64,000 nt of DNA from Rhodosalinus halophilus (GTDB lineage: Bacteria > Pseudomonadota > Alphaproteobacteria > Rhodobacterales > Rhodobacteraceae): positions 1 to 64,000 of the forward strand of contig NZ_QNTQ01000011.1 in the NCBI RefSeq assembly GCF_003298775.1, written 5' to 3'. Positions 8,006 to 17,839 of this stretch are shown piece after piece. Position numbers and translations under genes: made by a program. Numbering within the stretch: the first letter of the stretch is position 1; each line of letters opens with the position of its first letter. The notes beneath the pieces are model-generated. The model was given only the letters and a program-made list of their open reading frames with translations. It ran no database searches and was not told the origin of the DNA.

Positions 8006-8559
8006 CGGAAAACCCCGCTGAATTCGGTGTAACTCTTGCCGCGCTTGGCGGCCGGCCGAAACATGACGCAACGTTAACACAGCGCGCGACACCTGTCGAA
8101 CGAAGACGCGGGCACATGTCGCGGTCAGTGAAGGTTGCATCACGCGCCCCGCATCCCCGGCAGGGCACCGCCGCGCAGGGCATCCGGCGGTCGCCCGCGC
8201 ACTTGGGTGCCGGGCGGCCCAGGACAGCAGGGCGCCCCTGGGATATCTGCCACATCCGGGTCTGTTGCCATGGCGCGCGTCGCGCGGTCGGGCATCGCCG
8301 AGATCCAGACCGCGCGACGCCCCCCGCATCGCCCCGACAGAGGACATGCCGCCCGGCCGCGCGTCCCTTCGCAGAGTCGGCGCATCGCCGGCTCGCCTGG
8401 ATTGGACTCGCACCGCGTTCCAACCATGCCAGGGCAGGCGGCCCGGATGCCTCCACCGCCCCCGGACGGACCGCCCCACCCTCTTGCCGCTCCGCGCCAC
8501 GCGGTCCATTCTGCGCCCCGAAGGCCCTGGAAGGAGGGCCGCGCCAAGGGAGGATACCC
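8006..8559. other. Long divergent intergenic region without a convincing gene
   Basis: 554 bases between the lipoprotein (minus) and dctP (plus). The dctP frame stays open upstream to about 8116, but that extension has no ribosome binding site and would bury the DctP signal peptide. Nothing else could be supported. It may hold both promoters and an operator for the TRAP operon. Confidence 0.5.
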
Positions 8560-9618
8560 ATGCATCGCATCGCCGCCGCAGCCGTGCTGGCCTGTGCGCT
8601 CGCCGCGCCTGCCGCCGCCCCCGCCGAAAGCTTCAGCGCCACCGTCGCCGCCGGCCATCCGCCGGTCTTCCGCTGGGTCCGGATGATCGACGAGGTCTTC
8701 GAGCCGAAGGTGCAGGAGGCGCTCGAGGGCACGGAGCACTCCATCACCTTCTCCAACCAGTTCGGCGGCGCCATCGCGGGCGTGGGCGAGGAACTGGAGG
8801 CGATCGAGGTTGGCCTGGCCGAGATCGGCACATGCCAGGCGCTCTTCGACCCGGCGAAGCTCGCGGTGCAGAACGTGACCTACTACACCCCCTTCGTCTC
8901 CGACGACGTGCGGCAGGTGGCGACGCTCATGCACCAGCTGCACCAGCAAGAGCCGGCGATGACGCGCGCCTACGAGGACAACGGCGTGGTCTATCTTGGC
9001 GCGCCCATCGGCATCGACGACTACATGCTGATGACGAATTTCCCGGTCGAGAGCCTCGACGACCTCGAGGGCCGCAAGATCGCCGCGCCCGGCGCCGCGA
9101 TCAACTGGCTGTCGGGCACCGGCGCGGTGGGCGTCTCGGGGAACCTGACGACCTACTACAACGAGCTCAAGACCGGGGTCTACGACGGGGTGATCGTCTT
9201 CGCCTCGGCCGCGCTGCCAGGCAAGCTCTTCGAGGTCGCGCCCTACATCACCCGCTTCGGCCTCGGCGCGCAGTTCGCCGGCGCGCTCTGCGCCAACGAG
9301 GGCTGGTACGAGGGCCTGCCGCAGGAAGTGAAGGACGCGCTGCACGAGGGCGCGGATGCCGCCATGACCTGGTATCATGACGAACTCGAGGCCGCCGTCG
9401 AGACCGCCTTCCAGAAGATGGAAGAGGCCGGCGCCACGATCACCGACGCCAGCCCCGAGATGCGCCGCGAATGGGCCGCGGGCATGGACAACGCCGCGAA
9501 GGAATGGGCCGAGGGGCTCGACGCACAGGGCCGCCCGGGGACCGAGATCCTCTCGGCCTACATGGAGGCGATGCGCGAGGCCGGGGCCGAGCCGCTGCGC
9601 GACTGGGACCGCGAATGA
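8560..9618 (+). CDS. dctP: TRAP transporter substrate-binding protein (DctP family)
   Basis: 352 residues from the ATG at 8560, preceded by a strong AAGGGAGGA. A signal peptide (residues 1-23, cleaved near APAES) precedes a DctP-type fold: FSATVAAGHPPVFRW at the start, MLMTNFPVESLDDLEGRKIA and YNELKTGVYDGVI in the middle, then a helical C-terminus. It binds a small organic acid in the periplasm and hands it to the DctQM membrane unit. The two following genes overlap as ATGA, forming one TRAP operon. The substrate cannot be read directly, but the downstream cyclase and FAH enzymes suggest a cyclic or unsaturated carboxylic acid. Confidence 0.93.
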   Translation: MHRIAAAAVLACALAAPAAAPAESFSATVAAGHPPVFRWVRMIDEVFEPKVQEALEGTEHSITFSNQFGGAIAGVGEELEAIEVGLAEIGTCQALFDPAKLAVQNVTYYTPFVSDDVRQVATLMHQLHQQEPAMTRAYEDNGVVYLGAPIGIDDYMLMTNFPVESLDDLEGRKIAAPGAAINWLSGTGAVGVSGNLTTYYNELKTGVYDGVIVFASAALPGKLFEVAPYITRFGLGAQFAGALCANEGWYEGLPQEVKDALHEGADAAMTWYHDELEAAVETAFQKMEEAGATITDASPEMRREWAAGMDNAAKEWAEGLDAQGRPGTEILSAYMEAMREAGAEPLRDWDRE

Positions 9619-10136
9619 ACGACACGACGGACGCGCGGCGGGAGCCCCTCCCGCTGCGCGCGCTCGACGCCGCCACGCAGGGCCTCAACGTCGCGGGCTC
9701 CGCGCTGATCCTCGCGCTCATGGCGCTCGTCGGCCTCGACGTGGCGGGCCGCAACCTCTTCGGCGCGCCGATTTCGGGCGTGCCGGAACTGGTCTCGCTC
9801 TCGATCGTCGCCATCGTCTTCCTGCAGATCCCGCAGGCGCTGCGCGCGGGCCGGATGACCCGGTCGGAGGGCGTTCTCTCCGTGCTGCACCGGCGCGCCC
9901 CGCGCGCCGCCCGCGCGCTCGAGACGCTCTTCGACCTCGCTGGCGCGGCCGTGGTCGGCGCCATCGTCTGGGCCACCTGGCCGCTCTTCACCCGCGCGCT
10001 GGAACGCGGCGAATTCGTCGGCGCCGTGGGCGACTTCACCGCGCCCACCTGGCCGGTCAAGGGCATCATCGTGCTCGGCGGCACGATGCTGATCCTGCAG
10101 TTCCTCGCCCGCATCGCGCGGCGCTACGCTGCATGA
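9615..10136 (+). CDS. dctQ: TRAP transporter small permease (DctQ family)
   Basis: 173 residues with four predicted membrane helices (LILALMALVGLDVAGRNLF, LVSLSIVAIVFLQIP, FDLAGAAVVGAIVWAT, GIIVLGGTMLILQFLA), the normal DctQ layout and length. The ATG overlaps the dctP stop as ATGA, so translation is coupled. It partners DctM in the inner membrane. Confidence 0.92.
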   Translation: MNDTTDARREPLPLRALDAATQGLNVAGSALILALMALVGLDVAGRNLFGAPISGVPELVSLSIVAIVFLQIPQALRAGRMTRSEGVLSVLHRRAPRAARALETLFDLAGAAVVGAIVWATWPLFTRALERGEFVGAVGDFTAPTWPVKGIIVLGGTMLILQFLARIARRYAA

Positions 10137-11437
10137 CGCCCATCGAGATCGGCATTCTCGCCCTCGCCGCGATGGGCGCGCTGGTCCTGCTGGGCCTCTT
10201 CGTGCCCATCGCGCTGATCCTGTGCAGCTTCGCGGGCGTCTGGGCGATCAAGGGCTCGCCGGATCTCGCCGCAAAGCTGCTGGCGCTCGCCGCCAACGAC
10301 GCGATCTCCAGCTACTTCTTCGGGGTGGTGCCGCTCTTCGTGCTGATGGGCTTCCTCGTGGCCGAGGCCGGGCTGGGGCGCGACGCCTTCGACGTGGCCA
10401 ACGCCATGTTCCGCCGCCTGCGCGGGGGCCTCGGCGTGGGCACCGTGGGCGCCAACGCGATCTTCGCCGCGATCACCGGCATCTCCATCGCCTCGGCCGC
10501 GGTCTTCACGAAGATCGCCGTGCCGCAGATGCGCCGCCACGGCTATTCCCCGCGCTTCTCGGTGGGCGTGGTGGCGGGGTCCTCGGTGCTGGGCATGCTG
10601 ATCCCGCCCTCGCTGCTCTTGATCCTCTACGGCATCCTCACGGAGCAGAGCATCGGCGACCTCTTCCTCGCCGGCATCGGGCCGGGCCTGCTGCTCGCGC
10701 TCTTTTTCGGGGCGGGCATCGTGCTCATGGCCATCTTCACGCCCCGCTTCGTGGGCACGCCGGACCCCGCGCCCGAGGGCGACCTGCCGCCCGCTCAGCT
10801 TCTGTCGAAGGGCCTGCCCATCGCGAGCCTCATCGCGCTGGTTCTGGGCGGCATCTACGCCGGTGTCTTCACGCCGGTCGAGGCCGGCGCCATGGGCGCC
10901 ATAGGCGCGCTCGCCCTCGGCCTCGCGCGCGGCAGGCTGGGCTGGCGCGCGCTGTGGCGCGTGCTCGTCGAGACCGGCCTCGTCACCGCGGCCGTCTGCT
11001 TTCTCATCATCGCGGCGCAGATGTATTCGCGGATGCTGGCCTTCTCCGGCGTGCCCGCCGGCCTCGGCGACTGGGCCGCGCAGGCGAACCTCGGCTTCTG
11101 GGGCCTGATGCTCCTCTACGTGCTGATCGTCGTGGCGCTCGGCATGATCCTCGATTCGTCCTCCATCATGTTGATCCTCGTGCCGCTGATGCTGCCGGTG
11201 GTGCAGCCGATGGGCGTCGACCTGATCTGGTTCGGCATCGTCACCGTGATCGCGGTCGAGATCGGCCTGCTCACACCCCCCTTCGGCATCTCGGTCTACG
11301 TCATCAAGTCCACCCTCGACGACCCCGCCATCACGCTGGGCGACATCTTCGCCGGCGCCGCCCCCTTCGCGGCGATGATGGCCCTCGTACTCGCGCTCGT
11401 GATGGCCTTCCCCGTGATCGCAACCTTTCCGCTATGA
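10133..11437 (+). CDS. dctM: TRAP transporter large permease (DctM family)
   Basis: 434 residues, the usual DctM length, with about 12 hydrophobic segments. Family signatures include FFGVVPLFVLMGFL, SVLGMLIPPSLLLILYG, GAMGAIGALALGL and a late LILVPLMLPVVQPMGVD. It is the sodium-coupled transport subunit. The ATG at 10133 overlaps the dctQ stop as ATGA. The stop at 11437 is followed by ~130 bases before the cyclase gene, so the enzymes are likely in the same transcript. Confidence 0.94.
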   Translation: MTPIEIGILALAAMGALVLLGLFVPIALILCSFAGVWAIKGSPDLAAKLLALAANDAISSYFFGVVPLFVLMGFLVAEAGLGRDAFDVANAMFRRLRGGLGVGTVGANAIFAAITGISIASAAVFTKIAVPQMRRHGYSPRFSVGVVAGSSVLGMLIPPSLLLILYGILTEQSIGDLFLAGIGPGLLLALFFGAGIVLMAIFTPRFVGTPDPAPEGDLPPAQLLSKGLPIASLIALVLGGIYAGVFTPVEAGAMGAIGALALGLARGRLGWRALWRVLVETGLVTAAVCFLIIAAQMYSRMLAFSGVPAGLGDWAAQANLGFWGLMLLYVLIVVALGMILDSSSIMLILVPLMLPVVQPMGVDLIWFGIVTVIAVEIGLLTPPFGISVYVIKSTLDDPAITLGDIFAGAAPFAAMMALVLALVMAFPVIATFPL

Positions 11438-11568
11438 CGCACCCCGGTCCTTCCTCTTGCCATGAATACCCCCGCCGGAGGCACGCCCGAGGAGGGGGCG
11501 AAGGCCCCCGACGAGACGAAGGAGGCGCGCCGCAGGCGCACCGCTGAATCCAAGCTGGAGGAGAGCTC

Positions 11569-12345
11569 ATGTCCCGCAAACTGATCGACATCTCCGTGGC
11601 GCTCGAGGCCGACATCGCCTCGGACCCGCCGATCATGCTGCCCGAGATCACCTACATGACCCACGACCAGACCGCCGAGCAGGTGGCGAGCTTCTTTCCC
11701 GGCCTCACGAAGGACGACCTGCCCGGCGGCGAGGGTTGGGCGATCGAGTTCCTGAAGGTCGCCACCCACAACGGCACCCATCTCGACGCGCCCTACCACC
11801 ACCATTCCACGATGAACCGCGGCGAGCGGGCGATCACCATCGACGAGGTGCCGCTGGAGTGGTGCCTCAATCCCGGCGTGAAGCTCGACTTCCGCCATTT
11901 CGAGGACGGCTACGTCGTCTCTGCGGCCGAGGTCGAGCAAGAGCTCGCGCGCATCGGACATGAGCTCAAGCCGCTCGACATCGTGCTGGTCAACACCCGC
12001 GCCGGCGCGCGCTATGGCCAGCCCGACTATGTCGACTCGGGCTGCGGCATGGGCCGGGAGGCGACGATGTATCTGCTGGAGCGCGGCGTGCGGGTCACGG
12101 GCACCGACGCCTGGTCCTGGGACGCGCCCTTTTCCCACACCGCGAAACGCTGGGCCGAGACGCATGATCCGTCCATCATCTGGGAAGGGCACCGCGCCAG
12201 CATGGACATCGGCTATTGCCACATGGAAAAGCTCACGAACCTCGAGAGCCTGCCGGCCACGGGCTTCACGGTGAGCTGCTTCCCGGTGAAGATCAAGGGC
12301 GCCTCGGGCGGCTTCACCCGCGCGGTCGCGATCCTGGAGGACTGA
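11569..12345 (+). CDS. Cyclase-family (kynurenine formamidase-like) hydrolase
   Basis: 258 residues with the metal-binding signature of the cyclase superfamily, HNGTHLDAPYHHH, and a later conserved region (TGTDAWSWDAPF). Members hydrolyse cyclic amides, lactones or formyl amides using a divalent metal. The ATG follows GGAGGAGAG. It lies between dctM and the FAH gene, 4 bases from the latter, so it probably acts on the compound imported by the TRAP system. The true substrate is unknown, and KynB activity is not implied because no tryptophan pathway genes are near. Confidence 0.9.
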   Translation: MSRKLIDISVALEADIASDPPIMLPEITYMTHDQTAEQVASFFPGLTKDDLPGGEGWAIEFLKVATHNGTHLDAPYHHHSTMNRGERAITIDEVPLEWCLNPGVKLDFRHFEDGYVVSAAEVEQELARIGHELKPLDIVLVNTRAGARYGQPDYVDSGCGMGREATMYLLERGVRVTGTDAWSWDAPFSHTAKRWAETHDPSIIWEGHRASMDIGYCHMEKLTNLESLPATGFTVSCFPVKIKGASGGFTRAVAILED

Positions 12346-12349
12346 GGCG

Positions 12350-13240
12350 ATGAAGCTCGGAACCGTGGCGTATCAGGGCCGGGAGCGGCCCGTCGTGGTG
12401 CTGGACGAGACGCGGGTCGTGGACCTCTCGGCCGATTTCCCGGACATGCTGGCGGTGGTGGAGGGCGGCGCGGCCGCGCTCGACACGGTGCGCGCGCGCC
12501 TGCAGGCAGCCGAGGCGACGATCCCGCTGGCGGAGGCAGGGATGCGCTGCCCGATACGCCCCGTGCAGTATCGCGACTGCCTGGTTTTCGAGGCGCACCT
12601 GAAGAACTCCTTCGCCGCCGCCGAAAAGATGACCGGCCGCCGCTTCGAGATCCCGCAGGTCTGGTACGACCAGCCGATCTACTACAAGGGCAACCGCATG
12701 TCCTTCATCGGCGACGGGCAGGACATCCTCTGGCCCGCCTACGCGGAGTTTCTCGACATCGAACTGGAGCTGGCGATGGTCGTGGGCCGAACGGGCAAGG
12801 ACATCAGGGCCGCCGAGGCGGAGCCCTACATCTGGGGCTACACGATCCTCAACGACGTCTCGGCGCGCGACGCGCAGATGGTCGAGATGGCCGGCCAGCT
12901 CGGGCCCGCCAAGGGCAAGGACTTCGACACCGGCAATATCCTCGGGCCCTGGATCGTGACCGCGGACGAGATCGCGCATCCCGTGGCGCTCGACATGGAG
13001 GCGCGGGTGAACGGCGAGCGCTGGGGCGGTGGCAACTCCCGCGACATGCACCATGACTTCGGCCGCATCCTCGAACACATCTCCGCCTCCGAGACGGTGT
13101 ATCCGGGCGAGGTCATCGGCTCGGGCACCGTGGGCACGGGCTGCGGGCTCGAGGTGGGCCGGCGGCTCGCGCCCGGCGACGAGATCGCGCTCGAGGTCGA
13201 GGGCATCGGTGTGCTGCGAAACCGCATCCTGCGCCCCTGA
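12350..13240 (+). CDS. Fumarylacetoacetate hydrolase family protein
   Basis: 296 residues. The FAH-fold catalytic region runs from about residue 70 to the end: VFEAHLKNSF, a YYKGNRMSFIGDGQD segment, ELELAMVVGRTGKDI with metal-binding acids, ILNDVSARDAQ, GPWIVT and YPGEVIGSGTVGTGCGLE. The family hydrolyses or decarboxylates beta-dicarbonyl acids with Mg/Mn. It follows the cyclase by 4 bases as last gene of the TRAP catabolic operon. It probably finishes the ring-opened product, and the substrate is unknown. Confidence 0.9.
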   Translation: MKLGTVAYQGRERPVVVLDETRVVDLSADFPDMLAVVEGGAAALDTVRARLQAAEATIPLAEAGMRCPIRPVQYRDCLVFEAHLKNSFAAAEKMTGRRFEIPQVWYDQPIYYKGNRMSFIGDGQDILWPAYAEFLDIELELAMVVGRTGKDIRAAEAEPYIWGYTILNDVSARDAQMVEMAGQLGPAKGKDFDTGNILGPWIVTADEIAHPVALDMEARVNGERWGGGNSRDMHHDFGRILEHISASETVYPGEVIGSGTVGTGCGLEVGRRLAPGDEIALEVEGIGVLRNRILRP

Positions 13241-13282
13241 AGGCCGGACCCTGCGCGTGGCGCGGTGCCCGCCGGGCGGCTG

Positions 13283-14479
13283 TCAGCCTGCGCCGGGCCC
13301 AGCCGCGCGCTGCGCGGCGCGCTCCCTAATCCAGGCGGGCCTGAGGGCCGCGGCGGTTCCCAGCGAGACCGCCGCGGCGCCAAGGAACATCGGCACCTCG
13401 CCCAGCTGCTGCGCCGCCGCGCCGGCGAGGATCGGCCCCGCCACGCTTCCCAGCGCATAGGCGAGAAGCGCCGCCGTGAATCCCCGCGCCGGCTGGCCGG
13501 GAAAGAGCCGCTCCGACCAGAACGCGAGCACGGCGCTCGTCATCATCACGTGGACGCCCTGCAATCCGGCCGACAGGGCCACGCCCGCCCAGCTCGCCGG
13601 TGTCGCCGTGACGAGGGCGAGCGACACCGCGGAGCCGAGCAGCAGCAGGTGCAGCAGCCGCGCCAGTCCCGCCGAGGTGCGGGCCCGGCCGGTGAAGACC
13701 CCGAGGAGGCCGAAAAGGCCGAAGATACCGTAGACGACGCCGGGCGCGGCGCTGGGGGGCAGGCCCTCGAGTCCCCCGGAGCGCGCGATGCGGTCCGCCG
13801 CGAAGGAGATGTAGATGGCCGAGGTCACCCCGAGGGACAGCGCGACCGCGAAAAGCGGACGCGCCGGCGGCGCGGCGAAGGCGCGCCAACGCCAGGCCCG
13901 GGGCGACGCCCGCGGCCCCGCCGCCTCGCGCAGGGCGCGCAGGTTCGCCAGCGCGGTCAGCGCACCGGCGGCCGCGAAGAGGGCCCAGCAGAGCCGCCAC
14001 GACACGCCGTAAAGGCTCGCCAGCAAGGCGGCGGCCCCCGCAGCCGCGATCCCGAGCGCGGTGCCGGTGCTGACGGCCGAGAGCGCGGCGGGCCGCGCCC
14101 CGTCCGGCAGCCGCCGCTGGACCGCCTCGTTGAAGGGCGTCCAGGCGAAGCCCGTGCTCGACATCGCCAGACAGACCCCGAGCGTCAGCGCCACCACCCC
14201 GGGCGCCGAGGCGACAATCGCCATGCCGAGCGCGGCGGCGCACAGCCCCGCGACCACCGGCAGCCGCGGACCCAGACGCGCCGTCATGCGCTGCGCGACC
14301 AGCAACCCGAAGAACAGGCTCGCGAAGCCCGCGCCGGACACGAGACCCGCGGCCTGCGTCGAGAGGCCGAAGGCCGACCGGAACTCGGACAGGAACAGCC
14401 CGAAGCCGATCCGCGCGGGGCCGTAGGCGATGCCGGTCGCGGCGAAGCCGGCGGCGGACAGTTTCCAGAACGGCGTCAC
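13283..14479 (-). CDS. MFS transporter (YbfB/YjiJ type)
   Basis: 398 residues from GTG at 14479, which has AAGGGAG upstream. The open frame runs further to a TTG at 14551 that lacks a binding site. About 12 hydrophobic segments are visible, with a conserved start (GFAATGIAYGPARIGFGLFL) typical of YbfB/YjiJ-like permeases. It is convergent with the FAH gene (42-base gap). Substrate unknown: these are usually small-molecule permeases or exporters. Confidence 0.88.
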   Translation of the reverse strand: MTPFWKLSAAGFAATGIAYGPARIGFGLFLSEFRSAFGLSTQAAGLVSGAGFASLFFGLLVAQRMTARLGPRLPVVAGLCAAALGMAIVASAPGVVALTLGVCLAMSSTGFAWTPFNEAVQRRLPDGARPAALSAVSTGTALGIAAAGAAALLASLYGVSWRLCWALFAAAGALTALANLRALREAAGPRASPRAWRWRAFAAPPARPLFAVALSLGVTSAIYISFAADRIARSGGLEGLPPSAAPGVVYGIFGLFGLLGVFTGRARTSAGLARLLHLLLLGSAVSLALVTATPASWAGVALSAGLQGVHVMMTSAVLAFWSERLFPGQPARGFTAALLAYALGSVAGPILAGAAAQQLGEVPMFLGAAAVSLGTAAALRPAWIRERAAQRAAGPGAG

Positions 14480-14596
14480 GGCACGGTCACTCCCTTTCGC
14501 GCCCGGCTGGAACGGCACGGCGTGCGCTTTGTTTCCGTGCCCCCGCGGCAAACGGAGTGCGGTGTCTTGCCGCGCACGGGCCGTCGCGGCGCGTGC

Positions 14597-15751
<1,155 letters not shown>

Positions 15752-15803
15752 GCCGGGCGGGCGCGTTCAAGACGCGGCCACCCACTCCGGACGCGGACGC
15801 CGC

Positions 15804-16583
15804 TCAGATCGTGAAGTTCGTCCCGCCCCCGTCGAGGAGCAGGTTCTGCCCGACGATGAAGCCCGCGTGCACCGAGCAGAGAAAGGCGCAGGCGGCGCCG
15901 AACTCCTCCGCCGTGCCGTAGCGGCGGGCGGGAATCGTCGCCGCGCGCCGCGCCCGCGCCTCCTCGAGCGTGATGCCCTCGCGCTCGGCCACGCCCTGAT
16001 CGAGCGCGTCGGCCCGGTCGGTGGCGTGGATTCCGGGCAGCAGATTGTTGATCGTCACGCCGGCCTCGGCCACCTGCCGCGCGGTCCCGGCGACGTAGCC
16101 CGTCAGGCCGGCGCGCGCCGCGTTCGACAGGCCCAGTTGCGGGATCGGCGCCTTGACCGACTGCGAGGTGATGTTGACCACCCTGCCCCAGCCGCGGCGC
16201 ATCATGCCGGGCAGGAGCGCCTTCATCAGCGCGATGGGCGCGAGCATGTTGGCGTCGAGCGCCGCGATGAAGTCGTCGCGGTCCCAGTCGGACCAGAGCC
16301 CCGGCGGCGGCCCGCCTGCATTCGTCACGAGGATGTCGATCTCGCCCGCGGCCTCGAGCACCTGCGCGCGCCCCGCCTCGGTGGTTATGTCCGCCGCGAC
16401 GGCCGTGACCTCCACGCCATGCGCGTCGCGGATCTCCTGCGCAGCGGCCTCGAGCGCCTCGGCGCCGCGCGCGTTCATCACAAGATCGGCGCCCGCCGCC
16501 GCCAACGCGTCGGCGCAGCCGCGCCCCAGCCCCTTGCTCGACGCGCAGACCAGCGCGCGCCGCCCCGCGATCCCAAGATCCAT
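15804..16583 (-). CDS. SDR-family protein lacking the Tyr-Lys catalytic pair
   Basis: 259 residues from the ATG at 16583 (GAGGAGG upstream). It has an SDR Rossmann fold with nucleotide motif ASSKGLGRG (~residue 15), the NAG motif (VTNAGG) and a C-terminal LLLDGGGTNFTI. Where classical SDRs have Y-x-x-S-K, this protein reads LGLSN, so both Tyr and Lys are replaced. It could be a divergent SDR with a different mechanism, or a binding protein. It is divergent from the Hint-domain gene. Confidence 0.88.
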   Translation of the reverse strand: MDLGIAGRRALVCASSKGLGRGCADALAAAGADLVMNARGAEALEAAAQEIRDAHGVEVTAVAADITTEAGRAQVLEAAGEIDILVTNAGGPPPGLWSDWDRDDFIAALDANMLAPIALMKALLPGMMRRGWGRVVNITSQSVKAPIPQLGLSNAARAGLTGYVAGTARQVAEAGVTINNLLPGIHATDRADALDQGVAEREGITLEEARARRAATIPARRYGTAEEFGAACAFLCSVHAGFIVGQNLLLDGGGTNFTI

Positions 16584-16733
16584 CGGCCTCGCTCCCTCCT
16601 CGTATCCGTCGCAGGCGCTTAGCATCGCGCGCACGCCGAGGCCAGCAAAAGGCCCCCCGCCTTCCCCGGCCGCGCCACATTTCCATTGCACGCAAGGCGC
16701 GATAGGATGCGACGTCCAGGAGGTGCCGCCGTC

Positions 16734-17741
16734 ATGCCCGCCGATCGCCCGCCGCTGCAGCTTCCCGTTTACGAAGCGCCGCAGTTCACCGTGGTGGAGG
16801 GCACGAATCTGGGCGATCCGCTGGGCTTCGCCGACGAACTGCTCCCCGACGACGTCTACGAACTGTCCAAGGAGGCGCGGCCCGCCCGTCTGGCGGTCGA
16901 TCCCTCGGACGGGACCGCCTTCGCCGTGGCACAGGGAAGCGGCGTCGGTCGGCCCGGGGCCCCCCTGCATCTCGACTGCTGCCTCACTCTGATGGGCCCG
17001 GACGGTGTGCCGGCCGAGGCGCTGGTGCTCGTCGAGCTCGACGAGAGCGGCCATGTGGAGGCGATCTACCTTCATCCCATGGCCCGGCTCGCCCCGCGGG
17101 TTCCCTACGCGCTCGTCGGGATCGACCGCGCGGGCGCGCGCCGCCGCTTCGCCGAGGTCGGCTGCGTGTCCTTCTCGCGCGGCACGCGCATCACGCTGGC
17201 CTCCGGCGCGCAGATCCCCATCGAGGAGTTGCGCGCGGGCGACCGCGTGCTCACCCGCGACGACGGCGCGCAGCCGCTGCGCTGGATCGGGCAGAGCACC
17301 GTGCGCGCCGTGGGCGCCTTCGCCCCCATCGTCATCACGGCCGGCGCGCTGCACAACGCCGCCGATCTCGTCGTCAGCCCCGATCACCGCCTCTTCGTCT
17401 GGCAGCGCGAGGACAGGCTCGGCGCGGGCCGCGCCGAGGTCCTGGTGCGTGCCCGGCATCTGGTGAACGGCACCACGGTGCATGTCCGCGAGGGCGGCTT
17501 CGTGGACTACTTCCAGCTGCTCTTCGACCGGCACCAGATCATCTACGCCGAGGGCATCGCGGCCGAGTCCCTGCTCGTCGACACCCAGACCCGCCCGGTG
17601 CTGCCCGAGACGCTGACGAAGGCGCTGTCGAACCGCCTGCCGGGCCACGGCGCGGCCCCGCACCTCGACTTCGAGGTGCAGGAGCGGCTGATCCGGCGCC
17701 CCGACGCCGTCGATCTGCTGCGCCGTGCCTCCGCGCGCTGA
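16734..17741 (+). CDS. Hint-domain (Hedgehog/intein) protein
   Basis: 335 residues from the ATG at 16734, chosen for the CAGGAGG 10 bases upstream. The first ~140 residues form a variable beta region. The Hint domain follows with its nucleophile-type Cys (EVGCVSFSRGTRITL), block IPIEELRAGDRVLTRDDG, and the His-containing block VVSPDHRLFVWQ, then VDYFQLLFDRHQIIYAEGI. It ends with a charged C-terminal tail. Stand-alone Hint proteins are abundant in Rhodobacteraceae, often in secreted or RTX-like proteins. Autoprocessing chemistry is inferred from the fold, and the in vivo substrate is unknown. It is followed by a large hairpin at 17742-17790. Confidence 0.87.
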   Translation: MPADRPPLQLPVYEAPQFTVVEGTNLGDPLGFADELLPDDVYELSKEARPARLAVDPSDGTAFAVAQGSGVGRPGAPLHLDCCLTLMGPDGVPAEALVLVELDESGHVEAIYLHPMARLAPRVPYALVGIDRAGARRRFAEVGCVSFSRGTRITLASGAQIPIEELRAGDRVLTRDDGAQPLRWIGQSTVRAVGAFAPIVITAGALHNAADLVVSPDHRLFVWQREDRLGAGRAEVLVRARHLVNGTTVHVREGGFVDYFQLLFDRHQIIYAEGIAAESLLVDTQTRPVLPETLTKALSNRLPGHGAAPHLDFEVQERLIRRPDAVDLLRRASAR

Positions 17742-17790
17742 CGGGACGGCGGGCGGGGCGCCTTTCGCGCAGCGAAACAGCGCCGTCCCG
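17742..17790. terminator. Large nested hairpin after the Hint gene, upstream of prfC
   Basis: Outer arms 17742-17751 and 17781-17790 are perfectly complementary over 10 bp. An inner hairpin pairs 17763-17768 with 17772-17777. It starts directly at the Hint stop codon and ends 14 bases before the predicted prfC -35. It is probably the Hint terminator. No U-tract follows. Confidence 0.5.
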
Positions 17791-17803
17791 CCGGCCGTGC
17801 CGA

Positions 17804-17832
17804 TTGCGCAGGCACCGCCCCTCCCCTATATG
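17804..17832 (+). promoter_or_regulatory. Predicted sigma-70-type promoter of prfC
   Basis: TTGCGC at 17804-17809, a 17-base spacer and TATATG at 17827-17832. The prfC ATG is at 17840, so transcription would begin at or next to the start codon, giving a very short leader or a leaderless message. This is a prediction from sequence only. Confidence 0.45.
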
Positions 17833-17839
17833 CCGCGCC

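Noticed and set aside
8116-8559. N-terminal extension of DctP
   Set aside because: It would place 148 residues before a clear signal peptide. The ATG at 8560 has an excellent ribosome binding site.
11462-11584. Possible 40-codon gene between dctM and the cyclase gene
   Set aside because: No ribosome binding site, low complexity, overlaps the cyclase start, and no known match. Could only be a leader peptide at best.
15804-17663. Extension of the SDR frame to 619 codons
   Set aside because: The extra part is antisense to the Hint gene. The ATG at 16583 has a strong ribosome binding site and starts the SDR fold.
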